NCBI GenBank assembly: GCA_004563275.1
Contig: SFSZ01000012.1
Location: forward strand, 1-31,491
DNA from: a bacterium
GTDB taxonomy: Bacteria; Bacillota_I; Bacilli_A; RF39; UBA660
Reading direction: 5' to 3'
DNA: 31,491 nucleotides
Shown here: piece after piece, positions 15,204 to 24,690 of the stretch
Layout of the letters: every line of letters begins with the position of its first letter
Numbering within the stretch: the first letter of the stretch is position 1
The notes under the pieces: model-generated
What the model was told of the DNA's origin: nothing
What the model saw: the letters and a program-made list of their open reading frames with translations, nothing else
Databases searched by the model: none
Translations under genes and position numbers: made by a program

Positions 15204-15631
15204 TGTTAATGCCTAAGAGAGTTAAATATCGTAAACCTCATAGATTAAGTTATGAAGGAAAATCTAAAGGTAATCTTACTTTATCTTTTGGTGAATACGG
15301 ATTAGCTGCTAAAGAAGGTGGATATGTTAACGCTAAACAAATTGAAGCTGCACGTATCGCTATGACTCGTTATATGAAACGTGGTGGAAAAGTATGGATT
15401 AATATTTTCCCACAATTAGGACGTACTCAAAAACCTTTAGAAACTAGACAAGGTAAAGGTAAAGGTGACGTTAAAGAATGGGTTGCAGTTGTTAAAGAAG
15501 GAAAAATTATGTTTGAAGTTGGTGGAGTATCTGAGGAAATCGCTCGTGAAGCTCTACGTTTAGCTTCTCATAAATTATGTGTTAAAACAAAATTCGTAAA
15601 GAAAGAAGATGAGGCTAAAGATGAAAACTAG
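15203..15631 (+). CDS. rplP: 50S ribosomal protein L16 (uL16)
   Basis: 142 residues. [14 protein letters not shown] start, LTFG-like [10 protein letters not shown], and [18 protein letters not shown] / [15 protein letters not shown] are characteristic. L16 helps position tRNA at the A site. The last 11 bases overlap rpmC when the preferred rpmC start is used. Confidence 0.98.
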   Translation: MLMPKRVKYRKPHRLSYEGKSKGNLTLSFGEYGLAAKEGGYVNAKQIEAARIAMTRYMKRGGKVWINIFPQLGRTQKPLETRQGKGKGDVKEWVAVVKEGKIMFEVGGVSEEIAREALRLASHKLCVKTKFVKKEDEAKDEN

Positions 15632-15818
15632 TGAAATTCGTAAAATGTCTAAAGAAGATATTAATAAGAAAATAACTGAAATCAAAACTGAATTATTTGA
15701 TTTAAGAATGAAACAAGCTACTGGAAATCTTGATAAACCTCATAGAATTAATGCTTTAAGAAAAGATGTAGCTAGATTAAAAACTGTTTTAAATGAATTA
15801 GATGGGAGTGAAAAATAA
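15621..15818 (+). CDS. rpmC: 50S ribosomal protein L29 (uL29)
   Basis: 65 residues: two-helix coiled hairpin with [19 protein letters not shown], diagnostic for L29. ATG 15621 is preferred over ATG 15609 because a GAGG at 15611-15614 is 6 bases upstream of it and would be inside the longer version. It therefore overlaps the end of rplP by 11 bases. Confidence 0.95.
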   Translation: MKTSEIRKMSKEDINKKITEIKTELFDLRMKQATGNLDKPHRINALRKDVARLKTVLNELDGSEK

Positions 15819-16075
15819 TGGAAACTAAAAGAGCTGAATTAATCGGTAAAGTTGTTAGCAATGCTAATGATAAAACTATTACAGTTTTAGTAGAAACTTA
15901 TCGTAATCACCCATTATATAAAAAGAGAGTAAAATACTCTAAAAAGTATGCTGCTCATGATGAAAAAAATATTGCTAGTGTAGGAGACACAGTTAGAATT
16001 GCTCAAACTAGACCTTTATCTAAAACTAAGAGATATGAATTAGTTGAAGTAATTGAAAAAGCTGTAGTTTTATAA
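15818..16075 (+). CDS. rpsQ: 30S ribosomal protein S17 (uS17)
   Basis: 85 residues, normal. [39 protein letters not shown] and ARPLSK-like [12 protein letters not shown] identify S17, an early 16S-binding protein. The ATG overlaps the stop of rpmC by one base; GGGAG lies just upstream within rpmC. Confidence 0.97.
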   Translation: METKRAELIGKVVSNANDKTITVLVETYRNHPLYKKRVKYSKKYAAHDEKNIASVGDTVRIAQTRPLSKTKRYELVEVIEKAVVL

Positions 16076-16093
16076 GAAGGAGGATTAGAGAAT

Positions 16094-16462
16094 ATGATAA
16101 TGCAACAATCAAGATTAAAAGTTGCTGATAACTCTGGTGCTCGTGAACTTATGGTAATTAGAGTATTAGGTGGCAGCAAACGTGTTTATGGAAATATTGG
16201 AGACATTGTTGTAGGAACTGTTAAAAAAGCTATTCCTAATGGTAATGTTAAAGAAGGTAAAGTAGTAAAAGCTGTTATTGTAAGAACTGTACAAGGCGTT
16301 AGACGTGAAGATGGTAGTTATATCAAATTTGATGACAATGCTTGCGTTTTAATCAAAGAAGATAAATCACCAATCGGAACTCGTGTTCTTGGACCAGTAG
16401 CTCGTGAATTACGTGATAAAGAATTTACTAAGATCGTATCACTTGCTCCTGAGGTTTTATAG
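16094..16462 (+). CDS. rplN: 50S ribosomal protein L14 (uL14)
   Basis: 122 residues, exactly the usual length when read from ATG 16094 ([18 protein letters not shown]). A second ATG at 16100 would remove two family residues. Ribosome binding site AAGGAGG at 16077-16083. [14 protein letters not shown] and LGPVARELR are conserved. L14 contacts the 30S subunit (bridge B8). Confidence 0.97.
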   Translation: MIMQQSRLKVADNSGARELMVIRVLGGSKRVYGNIGDIVVGTVKKAIPNGNVKEGKVVKAVIVRTVQGVRREDGSYIKFDDNACVLIKEDKSPIGTRVLGPVARELRDKEFTKIVSLAPEVL

Positions 16463-16470
16463 GAGGATAT

Positions 16471-16797
16471 ATGAAAGTTAAAGTTGGAGATAAAGTTAAA
16501 GTACTTACTGGAAAAGATAAAGGTAAGGAAGGAAGAGTTTTATTTACTCTTAAAAATAAAGACCGTGTTGTTGTTGAAGGTATCAATATTGTTAAAAAAC
16601 ATATGAAACCATCAAGAACTAATGAAACTGGTGGAATATTAGAAACTGAAAATCCTATTCATGTATCTAACGTAAAGGTTATTGAATCTGGAGTTAAAGA
16701 AAAAGCTTCTAAAAAAGAAGTTAAACCAGTAGAGAAAAAAGAAACAGCTAAAAAAACTACAAAAAAATCTACTAAGAAAGAAGTAGGTGAAAAATAA
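16471..16797 (+). CDS. rplX: 50S ribosomal protein L24 (uL24) with lysine-rich tail
   Basis: 108 residues. The N-terminal KOW domain is clear ([36 protein letters not shown]). After about residue 72 the usual bacterial end (a segment resembling GEVTRVGYK-EDGKKVRVAKKSG) is absent. It is replaced by a low-complexity Lys/Glu/Thr tail ([17 protein letters not shown]). L24 nucleates 50S assembly. Ribosome binding site AGGAGG; the stop overlaps the rplE start by one base. Confidence 0.95.
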   Translation: MKVKVGDKVKVLTGKDKGKEGRVLFTLKNKDRVVVEGINIVKKHMKPSRTNETGGILETENPIHVSNVKVIESGVKEKASKKEVKPVEKKETAKKTTKKSTKKEVGEK

Positions 16798-17336
16798 TGA
16801 ATACATTAAAAGAATTATATAATAAAGAAATTAAACCAGAATTAAAGAATAAATTTAATTATTCTTCAACTATGGAAATTCCTAAATTAGAAAAAATTGT
16901 TATTAACATTGGTGTTGGTGATGGTTCTCATGATGAGAAATTAGTAGAAGCTGCTAAAGCTGATTTAGAAGCTATTACTGGACAACATGCTGTTATTACA
17001 AGAGCTAAAAAATCAATTGCAGGATTTAAATTAAGAGAAGGACAAACTATTGGAACTAAAGTAACTTTACGTGGTGAAAATATGTATACTTTCTTAGAAA
17101 AATTAATTAAAGTATCTTTACCTCGTGTTAGAGATTTTAGAGGTGTTTCTCCAAAAGCTTTTGATGGTAGAGGAAATTATACTTTAGGTATTAAAGATCA
17201 ATTAATTTTCCCTGAGATTGAATATGATAATGTTGTTAAATTAAGAGGTATGGATATTGTTTTTGTTACAACTGCAAAAACAAATGAAGAAGCTTTAGAA
17301 TTATTAAAAGGCTTTGGACTTCCATTTAGAAAGTAG
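16797..17336 (+). CDS. rplE: 50S ribosomal protein L5 (uL5)
   Basis: 179 residues, full length. Has [35 protein letters not shown], and the [19 protein letters not shown] segment. L5 binds 5S rRNA with L18 and forms an intersubunit bridge with S13. Begins inside the stop of rplX. Confidence 0.98.
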   Translation: MNTLKELYNKEIKPELKNKFNYSSTMEIPKLEKIVINIGVGDGSHDEKLVEAAKADLEAITGQHAVITRAKKSIAGFKLREGQTIGTKVTLRGENMYTFLEKLIKVSLPRVRDFRGVSPKAFDGRGNYTLGIKDQLIFPEIEYDNVVKLRGMDIVFVTTAKTNEEALELLKGFGLPFRK

Positions 17337-17344
17337 GTGCGAGG

Positions 17345-17530
17345 ATGGCAAAAACTAGTTTAAAAGTTAAAAATCAAAGAACTCCTAAATTTAAGGTTAG
17401 AGCTTACACTCGTTGCTCAAGATGTGGAAGACCTCATGGAGTTTTACGTAAATTTGGATTATGCCGTATTTGCTTTAGAGAATTAGCAAATGAAGGTAAA
17501 ATTCCAGGCGTAAAGAAATCAAGTTGGTAG
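17345..17530 (+). CDS. rpsN: 30S ribosomal protein S14, zinc-binding type (uS14)
   Basis: 61 residues, the short zinc-binding form: C24, C27, C40 and C43 form the CxxC...CxxC ribbon ([18 protein letters not shown]). It ends in the family's KKSSW. No zinc-free paralogue is seen in the window. Only 8 bases after rplE, ribosome binding site TAGGTGCGAGG. Confidence 0.98.
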   Translation: MAKTSLKVKNQRTPKFKVRAYTRCSRCGRPHGVLRKFGLCRICFRELANEGKIPGVKKSSW

Positions 17531-17545
17531 GAAGGAAGTTAGATT

Positions 17546-17938
17546 ATGGTAACTGATACTATTGCTGATATGCTTACAAGAATTCGTAATGCAAATCAAA
17601 TGAAATATAATAATGTAGCTGTTTTAAATACTAAAATGACTAGAGAAATCGCTTCTATATTAAAAGAAGAAGGTTATATTAGTGAATATGCAGTTAACGA
17701 AGAAACTAAAATGTTAGATCTATCTTTAAAATATGGAGATAACAAAAAAGAAAGAGTTATTACTGGTCTTAAGAGAATTAGTAAGCCAGGACTTAGAGTA
17801 TATGCTAAACGTGATGAACTTCCTAGAGTACTAAATGGTTTAGGAATTGCAATTATTTCTACATCTAAAGGAATCATGACTGATAAAAAGGCTAGAGAAA
17901 ATGGCCTAGGAGGAGAAGTACTTGCCTACATTTGGTAA
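17546..17938 (+). CDS. rpsH: 30S ribosomal protein S8 (uS8)
   Basis: 130 residues, normal. [14 protein letters not shown] start and [27 protein letters not shown] end are textbook S8, a primary binder of the central 16S domain. In E. coli S8 is the spc operon repressor; nothing here shows the same site. Ribosome binding site GGAAGG upstream. Confidence 0.98.
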   Translation: MVTDTIADMLTRIRNANQMKYNNVAVLNTKMTREIASILKEEGYISEYAVNEETKMLDLSLKYGDNKKERVITGLKRISKPGLRVYAKRDELPRVLNGLGIAIISTSKGIMTDKKARENGLGGEVLAYIW

Positions 17939-17951
17939 GGAAAATTAGGTT

Positions 17952-18491
17952 ATGAGTAGAATTGGAAATAGAGTTTTAAATATACCTAATGGAGTTACAG
18001 TAACTCTTGATGGAAATAAAATGACTGTTAAGGGACCTAAAGGAGAACTTAGCAAAGAATTTAACAAAGATATTAATATTGAAGTTAAAGAAAATACTAT
18101 CGTTTGTACAAGAGCAAACGAAAACAAATTTACAAAAAGTATTCATGGTACTACTAATGCATTAATTAAAAATATGTTAACTGGTGTATCTGAAGGTTTT
18201 GTAAAAGAATTAGAAACAGTTGGTGTAGGTTATAGATTTGCTGTTTCTGGAAATCAAATTACAGTTAGTGCTGGATATTCTAAACCTGTTATTGTTGAAA
18301 TTCCTGCTGGTATTACTGTTGAAGGTGTTTCAACTACAGAGTTAAAGATTTCTGGTATTGATAATCAAAAAGTATCTGAATTTGCGGCTGATATTCGTAA
18401 AATTAGAAAACCTGAACCTTATAAAGGAAAAGGTATTAAATATAAAGGCGAAGTTATTAGACGTAAAGAAGGTAAGAAAGCTGCTAAATAG
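17952..18491 (+). CDS. rplF: 50S ribosomal protein L6 (uL6)
   Basis: 179 residues, full length with the two repeated domains. [15 protein letters not shown] start, [14 protein letters not shown], and the C-terminal [28 protein letters not shown] are conserved. L6 lies near the sarcin-ricin loop. 13-base gap after rpsH. Confidence 0.98.
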   Translation: MSRIGNRVLNIPNGVTVTLDGNKMTVKGPKGELSKEFNKDINIEVKENTIVCTRANENKFTKSIHGTTNALIKNMLTGVSEGFVKELETVGVGYRFAVSGNQITVSAGYSKPVIVEIPAGITVEGVSTTELKISGIDNQKVSEFAADIRKIRKPEPYKGKGIKYKGEVIRRKEGKKAAK

Positions 18492-18502
18492 GAGGTATAG
18501 TT

Positions 18503-18859
18503 ATGATAAAGAAAGAATCAAACAATGTTGCTAGATTAAGAAGACATGCTCGTGTTCGTAAAACTGTTTTTGGAACTGCGGAAATGCCAAGATTAAATGT
18601 ATTTAGATCAAATAGTGAGATTTACGCTCAAATTATTGATGATGAAGCCCAAACTACTTTAGTAAGCTCTTCTTCTGTAGCTTTAAAGCTTGAAAATGGT
18701 GGAAACATCGAAGCTGCTAAAGCTGTAGGTGCTGATATTGCTAAAAAAGCTAAAGAAGCTAAAATCAAAAAAGTCGTATTTGATAGAGGTGGCTACCAAT
18801 ATCATGGACGTGTAGAAGCTCTTGCTGATGCTGCACGTGAAAACGGACTAGAGTTCTAG
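18503..18859 (+). CDS. rplR: 50S ribosomal protein L18 (uL18)
   Basis: 118 residues. [27 protein letters not shown] and the C-terminal [22 protein letters not shown] are diagnostic. Binds 5S rRNA with L5. Ribosome binding site AGGAGG at the end of rplF. Confidence 0.98.
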   Translation: MIKKESNNVARLRRHARVRKTVFGTAEMPRLNVFRSNSEIYAQIIDDEAQTTLVSSSSVALKLENGGNIEAAKAVGADIAKKAKEAKIKKVVFDRGGYQYHGRVEALADAARENGLEF

Positions 18860-18872
18860 AGGGAGGGAAATA

Positions 18873-19475
18873 ATGGAAGAAAATAAAGAAATTTTAAATA
18901 CTGAAGTTACTACTGAAACTACAGTAAAAGAAAATAATAAAAACTTTAAAAAGGATAGAAAACCTAGAAAAGAATTTAAGAAAAATTTCGAACCTAAAAA
19001 GAAACTTTTAGAAGAAAAAGTTATTTCTATCACTCGTGTAACTAAAGTTACTAAAGGTGGTCGTCACTTTAGATTTGCTGCTACTATGGTAGTAGGAGAT
19101 GGAAAAGGTTTAGTAGGTATTGGAACTGGAAAATCTATGGAAGTTCCAGAAGCTATTAAAAAGGGTATTCAAGCTGCTAATAAAAATTTAGTTAAGGTTG
19201 ATATTGTAGATGGAAGAACTATTTCACATGAACAAATTGGTAAATGTGGTAGAGCTAAAGTTTTAATTAAACCTGCTAAAGAAGGTACTGGTATTATTGC
19301 TGGTGGTGCAGTTAGAGCTGTATTAGAAATAGCTGGTGTTAAAGATATAGTTTCTAAATCTTTAGGATCAAATACTCAAGTTAATGTTGCTAAAGCTACT
19401 TTAGAAGCATTAAAGAGTCAACGTAGTGCAGAACATATTGCAGAATTACGTGGTAAGAAAGTGGAGGAGTTATAA
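18873..19475 (+). CDS. rpsE: 30S ribosomal protein S5 (uS5) with N-terminal extension
   Basis: 200 residues compared with about 166 in Bacillus. The core starts near residue 45 ([22 protein letters not shown]) and has [28 protein letters not shown] and SLGSNTQVN. The first ~44 residues are an added tail, acidic/Thr-rich then Lys-rich, of unknown role. A GGGAGGG ribosome binding site supports the long start at 18873. rplO starts 2 bases after its stop, leaving no room for rpmD (L30), which normally lies between. Confidence 0.97.
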   Translation: MEENKEILNTEVTTETTVKENNKNFKKDRKPRKEFKKNFEPKKKLLEEKVISITRVTKVTKGGRHFRFAATMVVGDGKGLVGIGTGKSMEVPEAIKKGIQAANKNLVKVDIVDGRTISHEQIGKCGRAKVLIKPAKEGTGIIAGGAVRAVLEIAGVKDIVSKSLGSNTQVNVAKATLEALKSQRSAEHIAELRGKKVEEL

Positions 19476-19476
19476 T

Positions 19477-19917
19477 ATGAAATTACATGAATTAAACTCT
19501 TTACCTGAAGCTAAAAGAAGAAAAATTGTAGGACGTGGACCTGGATCTGGTATGGGTAAAACATCTACTCGTGGAGAAAAAGGTCAAAAAGCCAGAAGTG
19601 GTGTTAGTATTAAACCTTGGTTCCAAGGTGGACAAAGTCCTATTTATAGAAGAATTCCTAAAAGAGGATTTAATAATGCTAACTTTACAGTTAGATACGC
19701 TATTATTAATTTAAGTGATTTAAATAGATTTAATGATGGTGATACTGTTACTTTAGAATTATTAAAAGAAATGGGTATTATTAAGAAAGAATTATCTGGA
19801 CTTAAAGTTTTAGGAAATGGTAATTTAGAAAAGAAATTAACAATCAAAGCTAATAGATTCTCTAGTAAGGCTGTTAGTAAGATTGAAGATGCTGGTGGAA
19901 CTGCTGAGGTGATTTAA
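19477..19917 (+). CDS. rplO: 50S ribosomal protein L15 (uL15)
   Basis: 146 residues from ATG 19477 ([16 protein letters not shown]), the normal start and length. GTG-GAGGAG at 19461-19469 supplies the ribosome binding site; longer in-frame reading upstream would overlap rps[27 protein letters not shown] glycine-rich N-terminus and [17 protein letters not shown] are conserved. Overlaps the secY start by one base. Confidence 0.97.
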   Translation: MKLHELNSLPEAKRRKIVGRGPGSGMGKTSTRGEKGQKARSGVSIKPWFQGGQSPIYRRIPKRGFNNANFTVRYAIINLSDLNRFNDGDTVTLELLKEMGIIKKELSGLKVLGNGNLEKKLTIKANRFSSKAVSKIEDAGGTAEVI

Positions 19918-21188
19918 TGTTTGCAAATCTTAAGGGGTTATTTAATCCTTCTAATAAAGATTTACGCAAAAGAATATTGTTCACCTTAGTGTGCCTAGCA
20001 ATATTCGCTTTAGGAACAAATATTATTGTTCCTGGTGCCAAGGAAATCACTAAGAATTTAGGATTTCTTGAGCTACTTAATTTAATGAGTGGTGGTAGTT
20101 TAAAATCATTTTCAATATTTGCGTTAGGTGTTATGCCTTATATTACGGCTACAATTATTACACAATTATTGCAAATGGATATAATTCCTTACTTTAAGGA
20201 ATTAAAGGAACAAGGAGCAACTGGAAGACAAAAGTTAAATAGAATTAATAGATATTTAGGTATTCTATTTGCTTTAATTCAAGGTTATGTTTTCTCTATA
20301 GCATTCTTAGGTGATGCTGGTACTTTTGGGGTAGTTAAAACAACAATTTATTTAACTGCTGGTACTGCTTTCCTATTATGGCTTGGTGATCAAATTACTA
20401 AAAAAGGTATTGGTAATGGTGTTTCTTTAATAATTATGGCTGGTATTGTTAATACTTTACCATCTACATTTATTACTGCATTTGATGAATTAGTATTAGC
20501 TGGTACTTTTAGTACATGGACTGGTATTATATTATTTTCTTTATTTGTAATTGTTTATTTGGCAATTATTATTGGAGTAATTTATATGCAACTTGCAGAA
20601 AGAAGAATTCCTATTCAATATTCTAATAGAACATCAAGTGCTTATGGAGGAGAAAAATCTTATATTCCTATTAAGTTAAACACTGCTAGTGTTGTTCCGG
20701 TAATTTTTGCTTCTGCTATTATTGGTATTCCATCATTAGTTGCGGAAGTAATTAAAAATGAAAAATTTGCTAATTTTATAACAAATTATATTGCATATAC
20801 AAGTTATACAGGATTCTTACTATATATGGTATTAATCTTTGTATTTGGATATTTTTATACATTACTTGAATTAAATCCTGATGAGATGGCTGAGAATTTA
20901 GATAAGAATCGTAGTTATATTCCTGGTATTACTCCAGGGGATGCTACTAGTAATCATTTAAAATATGTTATTACTAGAATTACTGTATTTGGTACTCTAG
21001 GATTAATGGTTATTGCTGCTTTACCAATTTTATTTAGTAAGGTATCCAACCTTTCATCTAGTGTTACTATTGGAGGTACAGGTTTATTAATTGTTGTAGG
21101 TGTTGCTTTAGAAACTTATAAGCAATTAGAAAGTTCAATTGTATCTCGTAGTTATGTTGGTTCAAGAAAGAGAAGAAGAAATAGATAA
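19917..21188 (+). CDS. secY: Protein translocase subunit SecY
   Basis: 423 residues with the ten-helix SecY layout: LRKRILFTLVCLAIFALGTNIIVPG at the first helix, plug/helix 2 region with SIFALGVMPYITATIITQLL, YANRT-like IQYSNRTSSAYGG, and MAENLDKNRSYIPGITPG. It ends with a basic tail. Forms the membrane channel for protein export with SecE and SecG (not in the window). Starts within the stop of rplO, so it is translationally coupled; ends overlapping adk by one base. Confidence 0.98.
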   Translation: MFANLKGLFNPSNKDLRKRILFTLVCLAIFALGTNIIVPGAKEITKNLGFLELLNLMSGGSLKSFSIFALGVMPYITATIITQLLQMDIIPYFKELKEQGATGRQKLNRINRYLGILFALIQGYVFSIAFLGDAGTFGVVKTTIYLTAGTAFLLWLGDQITKKGIGNGVSLIIMAGIVNTLPSTFITAFDELVLAGTFSTWTGIILFSLFVIVYLAIIIGVIYMQLAERRIPIQYSNRTSSAYGGEKSYIPIKLNTASVVPVIFASAIIGIPSLVAEVIKNEKFANFITNYIAYTSYTGFLLYMVLIFVFGYFYTLLELNPDEMAENLDKNRSYIPGITPGDATSNHLKYVITRITVFGTLGLMVIAALPILFSKVSNLSSSVTIGGTGLLIVVGVALETYKQLESSIVSRSYVGSRKRRRNR

Positions 21189-21826
21189 TGAAGAATATAA
21201 TTTTTATAGCGCCACCTGCAGCTGGTAAGGGTACTCAAAGTGATTTATTAGTTAGTAGATATGGATATGTTCATATTTCAACTGGGGATTTACTTAGAGC
21301 TGAAGTTGCATCTGGTTCAGAATTAGGATTACAACTTAAAGAATTAATGAGTGCCGGTAAACTTGTAAGTAGTGAAATTGTTAATTCATTACTTACAAAA
21401 GCTTTATCAGAAACTGATAAACCAATTATTTTAGATGGATATCCTCGTAATATGGAACAAGTTCCTTGTTTAGAAGATATCTTAAGTAAGATTGGTAAGA
21501 GTATTGATGTTGTAATTAATTTAGAAGTTCCTTATGATTTATTAGTTCAAAGAGCAACTGGTAGATTAAGTTGTAAAAATTGTTCTCACACTTTTAATAA
21601 ATATTTTGCAAAACCTAAAGCTGATGGTATTTGTGATGTATGTGGGGGAGAATTAATTAGTAGATCTGATGATAATGAGGAAACCTTTAAAGTTAGATAT
21701 GAAACTTATTTAGATAATACGAAGCCTTTACTTGATTATTATAAAGATAAAGGGTTACTTGTTAATATAGATAAGATTTCTAATCCAGAAGAAACTTTTA
21801 CTGAAATAGAAAAAGTTATTAAATAG
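21188..21826 (+). CDS. adk: Adenylate kinase, zinc-binding lid type
   Basis: 212 residues. Converts ATP + AMP to 2 ADP. The NMP-binding HISTGDLLRAEV, DGYPRN (83-88) and a four-cysteine zinc lid (C129, C132, C149, C152) as in Gram-positive enzymes are present. The P-loop reads APPAAGKGT (8-16), where the family normally has G-xPGAGKGT: both the first and fourth positions are alanine instead of glycine. The essential GK pair (G13, K14) is intact, so activity is expected. Located between secY and map as in Bacillus. Confidence 0.96.
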   Translation: MKNIIFIAPPAAGKGTQSDLLVSRYGYVHISTGDLLRAEVASGSELGLQLKELMSAGKLVSSEIVNSLLTKALSETDKPIILDGYPRNMEQVPCLEDILSKIGKSIDVVINLEVPYDLLVQRATGRLSCKNCSHTFNKYFAKPKADGICDVCGGELISRSDDNEETFKVRYETYLDNTKPLLDYYKDKGLLVNIDKISNPEETFTEIEKVIK

Positions 21827-21842
21827 ATAGAAGTGGTTTTAA

Positions 21843-22589
21843 GTGGTTAGTATTAAGACTAAAGAAGAAATTGCTTTAATTAAAGAATCTGGACATATTA
21901 CTTATATGTGTCATCAACATTTAAAGGATTTGATAGCTCCTGGTGTTACTACGAAGTTTTTAGACGAAGAAGCTGGTAGATTTATAAGAAGTCAAGGTGG
22001 TGTTCCTAGTTGTTTAAACTATGAAGGCTATCCTGGTAATATTTGTGTATCTGTTAATGATGAGGTTGTTCATGGTATTGGCAGTGACAGAGAACTTCAA
22101 GAAGGAGATATTGTTACTTTAGATATTTGTACATTATATAAGGGATATCATTCTGATTCAGCGTGGACTTATCCTGTTGGGAAGATTAATGCTGAAAAAG
22201 AAAGACTTTTGCATCATACTGAAAAGATGCTTTATATAGGTCTTAAAGAAGTTAAAAATGGAGCTCATTTATATAATATTGGAGCTCGTATTAGTGAATA
22301 TGCTAATAAACAAAAATTAGGTGTTATAAGAGAACTAGTTGGTCATGGAGTTGGACGTGAATTACATGAAGAACCTGATGTTCCAAATTATGGTAAATAT
22401 AACACTGGTATGGTTTTAAAAACTGGCATGGTTATTGCGGTTGAACCGATGATTACTGCTGGTTCCAGACATGTTTGTATCTTAGATGATGACTGGACTA
22501 TTGTTACTCAAGATGGAAGACCTAGTGCTCATTTTGAACATACAGTAGCAGTTACGGATACAGGCTATGAAATATTAACGGGAGAGTGA
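21843..22589 (+). CDS. map: Methionine aminopeptidase, type I
   Basis: 248 residues. Removes the N-terminal methionine from new proteins. All metal and catalytic positions are seen: H77, D94, D105, H168, E201 and E232, in [35 protein letters not shown] and FEHTVAV. No N-terminal zinc-finger/SH3 extension, so type Ia. The GTG start at 21843 has a weak site (GAAGTGG) upstream; the first residues VSIKTKEEI fit the family start. The KOW-domain gene found between map and infA in many Firmicutes is absent. Confidence 0.96.
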   Translation: MVSIKTKEEIALIKESGHITYMCHQHLKDLIAPGVTTKFLDEEAGRFIRSQGGVPSCLNYEGYPGNICVSVNDEVVHGIGSDRELQEGDIVTLDICTLYKGYHSDSAWTYPVGKINAEKERLLHHTEKMLYIGLKEVKNGAHLYNIGARISEYANKQKLGVIRELVGHGVGRELHEEPDVPNYGKYNTGMVLKTGMVIAVEPMITAGSRHVCILDDDWTIVTQDGRPSAHFEHTVAVTDTGYEILTGE

Positions 22590-22593
22590 AATA

Positions 22594-22806
22594 GTGGCTA
22601 AAGAAACTAAAATTGAAGTTGATGGTAAAGTTGTAGACGTTATCAAAGATGAATATAAAGTTGAATTAGAGAATGGCTTTATAGCAACAGCTCACGTTTC
22701 TGGTAAAATACGAATGAATATGATTCGTATCTTACCAGGTGATAGAGTTACTATAGAGTTTTCACCTTATGATTTAACACGTGGGCGAATTACTTATAGA
22801 AAATAG
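22594..22806 (+). CDS. infA: Translation initiation factor IF-1
   Basis: 70 residues, an S1-like OB fold; occupies the A site during initiation. [36 protein letters not shown] and [14 protein letters not shown] are diagnostic. GTG start at 22594 with GGGAG upstream, 4 bases after map. Confidence 0.97.
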   Translation: MAKETKIEVDGKVVDVIKDEYKVELENGFIATAHVSGKIRMNMIRILPGDRVTIEFSPYDLTRGRITYRK

Positions 22807-22817
22807 GAGGGATTATA

Positions 22818-22931
22818 ATGAAAGTTAGACCATCTGTAAAGAAAATGTGTGCTAAATGTAGAATTATTAGAAGAAAAGGAAAAGTTATGGTTATCTGTGA
22901 TAACCCTAAACATAAACAAAGACAAGGTTAG
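22818..22931 (+). CDS. rpmJ: 50S ribosomal protein L36 (bL36), zinc type
   Basis: 37 residues ([20 protein letters not shown] at the start). Zinc ligands C11, C14, C27 and H32 are all present, so it is the C+ form. Ribosome binding site AGGAGG 8 bases upstream; it lies between infA and rpsM in the usual order. Confidence 0.97.
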   Translation: MKVRPSVKKMCAKCRIIRRKGKVMVICDNPKHKQRQG

Positions 22932-22944
22932 GAGGAATATTTAA

Positions 22945-23319
22945 ATGGCTCGTATTAAAAATATAGAATTACCAAAAGAAAAAAGAATTGAAATAGGACT
23001 TACTTATATCTATGGTATTGGTAGAAGTACTGCTACAAAGATTTGTAGTGATGCTAAAGTTGATCCATCTGTAAGAGTTAAAGATTTAACTCCTGATATG
23101 GAAGCAGCTTTAAGAAAAGAAGTTGATAAATATCTTACTGAAGGTGATTTAAGAAGAGAAGTTCAAATGAACATTAAAGGTAAGATGGAAATTAATTCAT
23201 ATCAAGGTACTAGACATAAAAAAGGCTTACCAGTTCATGGTCAACGTACTAGTAGAAATGCACGTACTCGTAAGGGTAAAGGTAAAGTAGTTGCAAATAA
23301 GAAAAAAGTAGGTAAATAG
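22945..23319 (+). CDS. rpsM: 30S ribosomal protein S13 (uS13)
   Basis: 124 residues. [26 protein letters not shown] start, helix-two-turn-helix region, and C-terminal [24 protein letters not shown]. Contacts 23S rRNA and L5 from the 30S head. Ribosome binding site AGGAGG overlaps the rpmJ stop. Confidence 0.98.
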   Translation: MARIKNIELPKEKRIEIGLTYIYGIGRSTATKICSDAKVDPSVRVKDLTPDMEAALRKEVDKYLTEGDLRREVQMNIKGKMEINSYQGTRHKKGLPVHGQRTSRNARTRKGKGKVVANKKKVGK

Positions 23320-23329
23320 GAGGTAAATA

Positions 23330-23713
23330 ATGGCTTATAATAGAAGAAAAAGAAAAGTTAAAAAGAATATTCCTGAAGCACAAGCACATATTCATTCAAC
23401 TTATAATAACACAGTAGTTTCAATTACTGATGTAAATGGAAACGTTATTAGTTGGGCATCTGCAGGTACTATTGGTTATAAAGGATCAAAGAAAAAGACT
23501 CCTTTTGCTGCTGGTCAATCTGCTGAAGCTGCTGCTAGAAGCGCAATGGACTCTGGAGTTAAAAAAGTTGAAGTATTCGTTAAAGGTTTAGGTAGCGGTA
23601 GAGAAAATGCTATTAGAGCATTACAAACTGCAGGTTTAGAAATTACTGCTATTAACGATGAAACACCAGTACCACACAATGGTTGTAGAGCACCAAAACG
23701 TCCAAGAAATTAA
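23330..23713 (+). CDS. rpsK: 30S ribosomal protein S11 (uS11)
   Basis: 127 residues. [36 protein letters not shown] and the basic [11 protein letters not shown] end are diagnostic. Lies in the 30S platform near mRNA exit. Ribosome binding site AGGAGG. Confidence 0.98.
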   Translation: MAYNRRKRKVKKNIPEAQAHIHSTYNNTVVSITDVNGNVISWASAGTIGYKGSKKKTPFAAGQSAEAAARSAMDSGVKKVEVFVKGLGSGRENAIRALQTAGLEITAINDETPVPHNGCRAPKRPRN

Positions 23714-23733
23714 GAAAGGGGATTTGAAGATTT

Positions 23734-24675
23734 ATGAATTTTGAAAAACCAGAATACAAAATCACAGAATATATCGAAAAAAACAATTATGGAAAGTTTG
23801 AATTAGAACCTTTAGAAAGAGGTTTTGGAACAACTATTGGAAATGCACTTAGAAGAGTTATGTTATCTTCTATGCCAGGATCTGCTATAACTTCTGTTAA
23901 AATTGATGGAGTTATGCATGAATTCCAAAAAATTGATGGCATTGTTGAAGATGTAACTAGTATTGTATTAAATTTAAAAAGCGTAGTTATTAAAAATCAT
24001 AGTAAAGAAAATAAAACTATCAGATTATTTGCAGATAAGGAAGGCGCAGTTACTGCTGGAGATATCGAAAGAGATGCTGATATTGAAATTGTTAACCCTG
24101 ATTTAGTTATTTGTAACTTAGTTCAAGGTGGAAAAATTGATATGGAAATGACTGTTGGTAATGGTCGTGGCTATGTTGATGCAAAAGAAAATAAGAAGAT
24201 TTTAGGCGATGCTGTTCAAGGATTAATTCCTATTGATTCATTATACAGTCCTATCGAAAGAGTTGCTTATGAAGTTGAAGGCGCTCGTGTAGGTCATAAT
24301 GAAAATTATGATAAATTAATTATGGAAGTTTATACTAATGGATCAATGAGTCCTGAAGAAGCTATGGCTTTAGCAGCTAAGATTTTAATTGAACATTTAA
24401 ATATTGTTGCTGATTTAAATGCAATAAGTGATGTTACTGGAATTATAGCTGAAAAGAAAGTTGATCAAATCACTAAAACTTTAGAAACTCCTATTGAAGA
24501 AATTGAATTCTCTGTAAGAGCTTATAATTGCTTAAAGAGAGCCGGTATTCATACTATGCAAGATTTAATTGATAAGAGAGAAGTAGACGTTACTAAGATT
24601 AGAAATTTAGGTAAGAAGTCTTTAAAAGAAGTTTTAGATAAAGTTAAAGAAATGGGACTAAAGTTCCGCGATTAG
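23734..24675 (+). CDS. rpoA: RNA polymerase subunit alpha
   Basis: 313 residues, full length. The assembly domain (about 1-230) shows FELEPLERGFGTTIGNALRR and the dimerisation region. The C-terminal domain (about 248-313) has the SVRAYNCLKRAGIHTMQDL helix-hairpin region used for UP-element and activator contact. That agrees with the A-tract upstream of the operon promoter. Ribosome binding site AAAGGGGA. Confidence 0.98.
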   Translation: MNFEKPEYKITEYIEKNNYGKFELEPLERGFGTTIGNALRRVMLSSMPGSAITSVKIDGVMHEFQKIDGIVEDVTSIVLNLKSVVIKNHSKENKTIRLFADKEGAVTAGDIERDADIEIVNPDLVICNLVQGGKIDMEMTVGNGRGYVDAKENKKILGDAVQGLIPIDSLYSPIERVAYEVEGARVGHNENYDKLIMEVYTNGSMSPEEAMALAAKILIEHLNIVADLNAISDVTGIIAEKKVDQITKTLETPIEEIEFSVRAYNCLKRAGIHTMQDLIDKREVDVTKIRNLGKKSLKEVLDKVKEMGLKFRD

Positions 24676-24690
24676 AAAGAGGTAAGTAAT

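Noticed and set aside
15019..15216. Second plus-strand frame inside rpsC
   Set aside because: An out-of-frame shadow of the S3 coding sequence.
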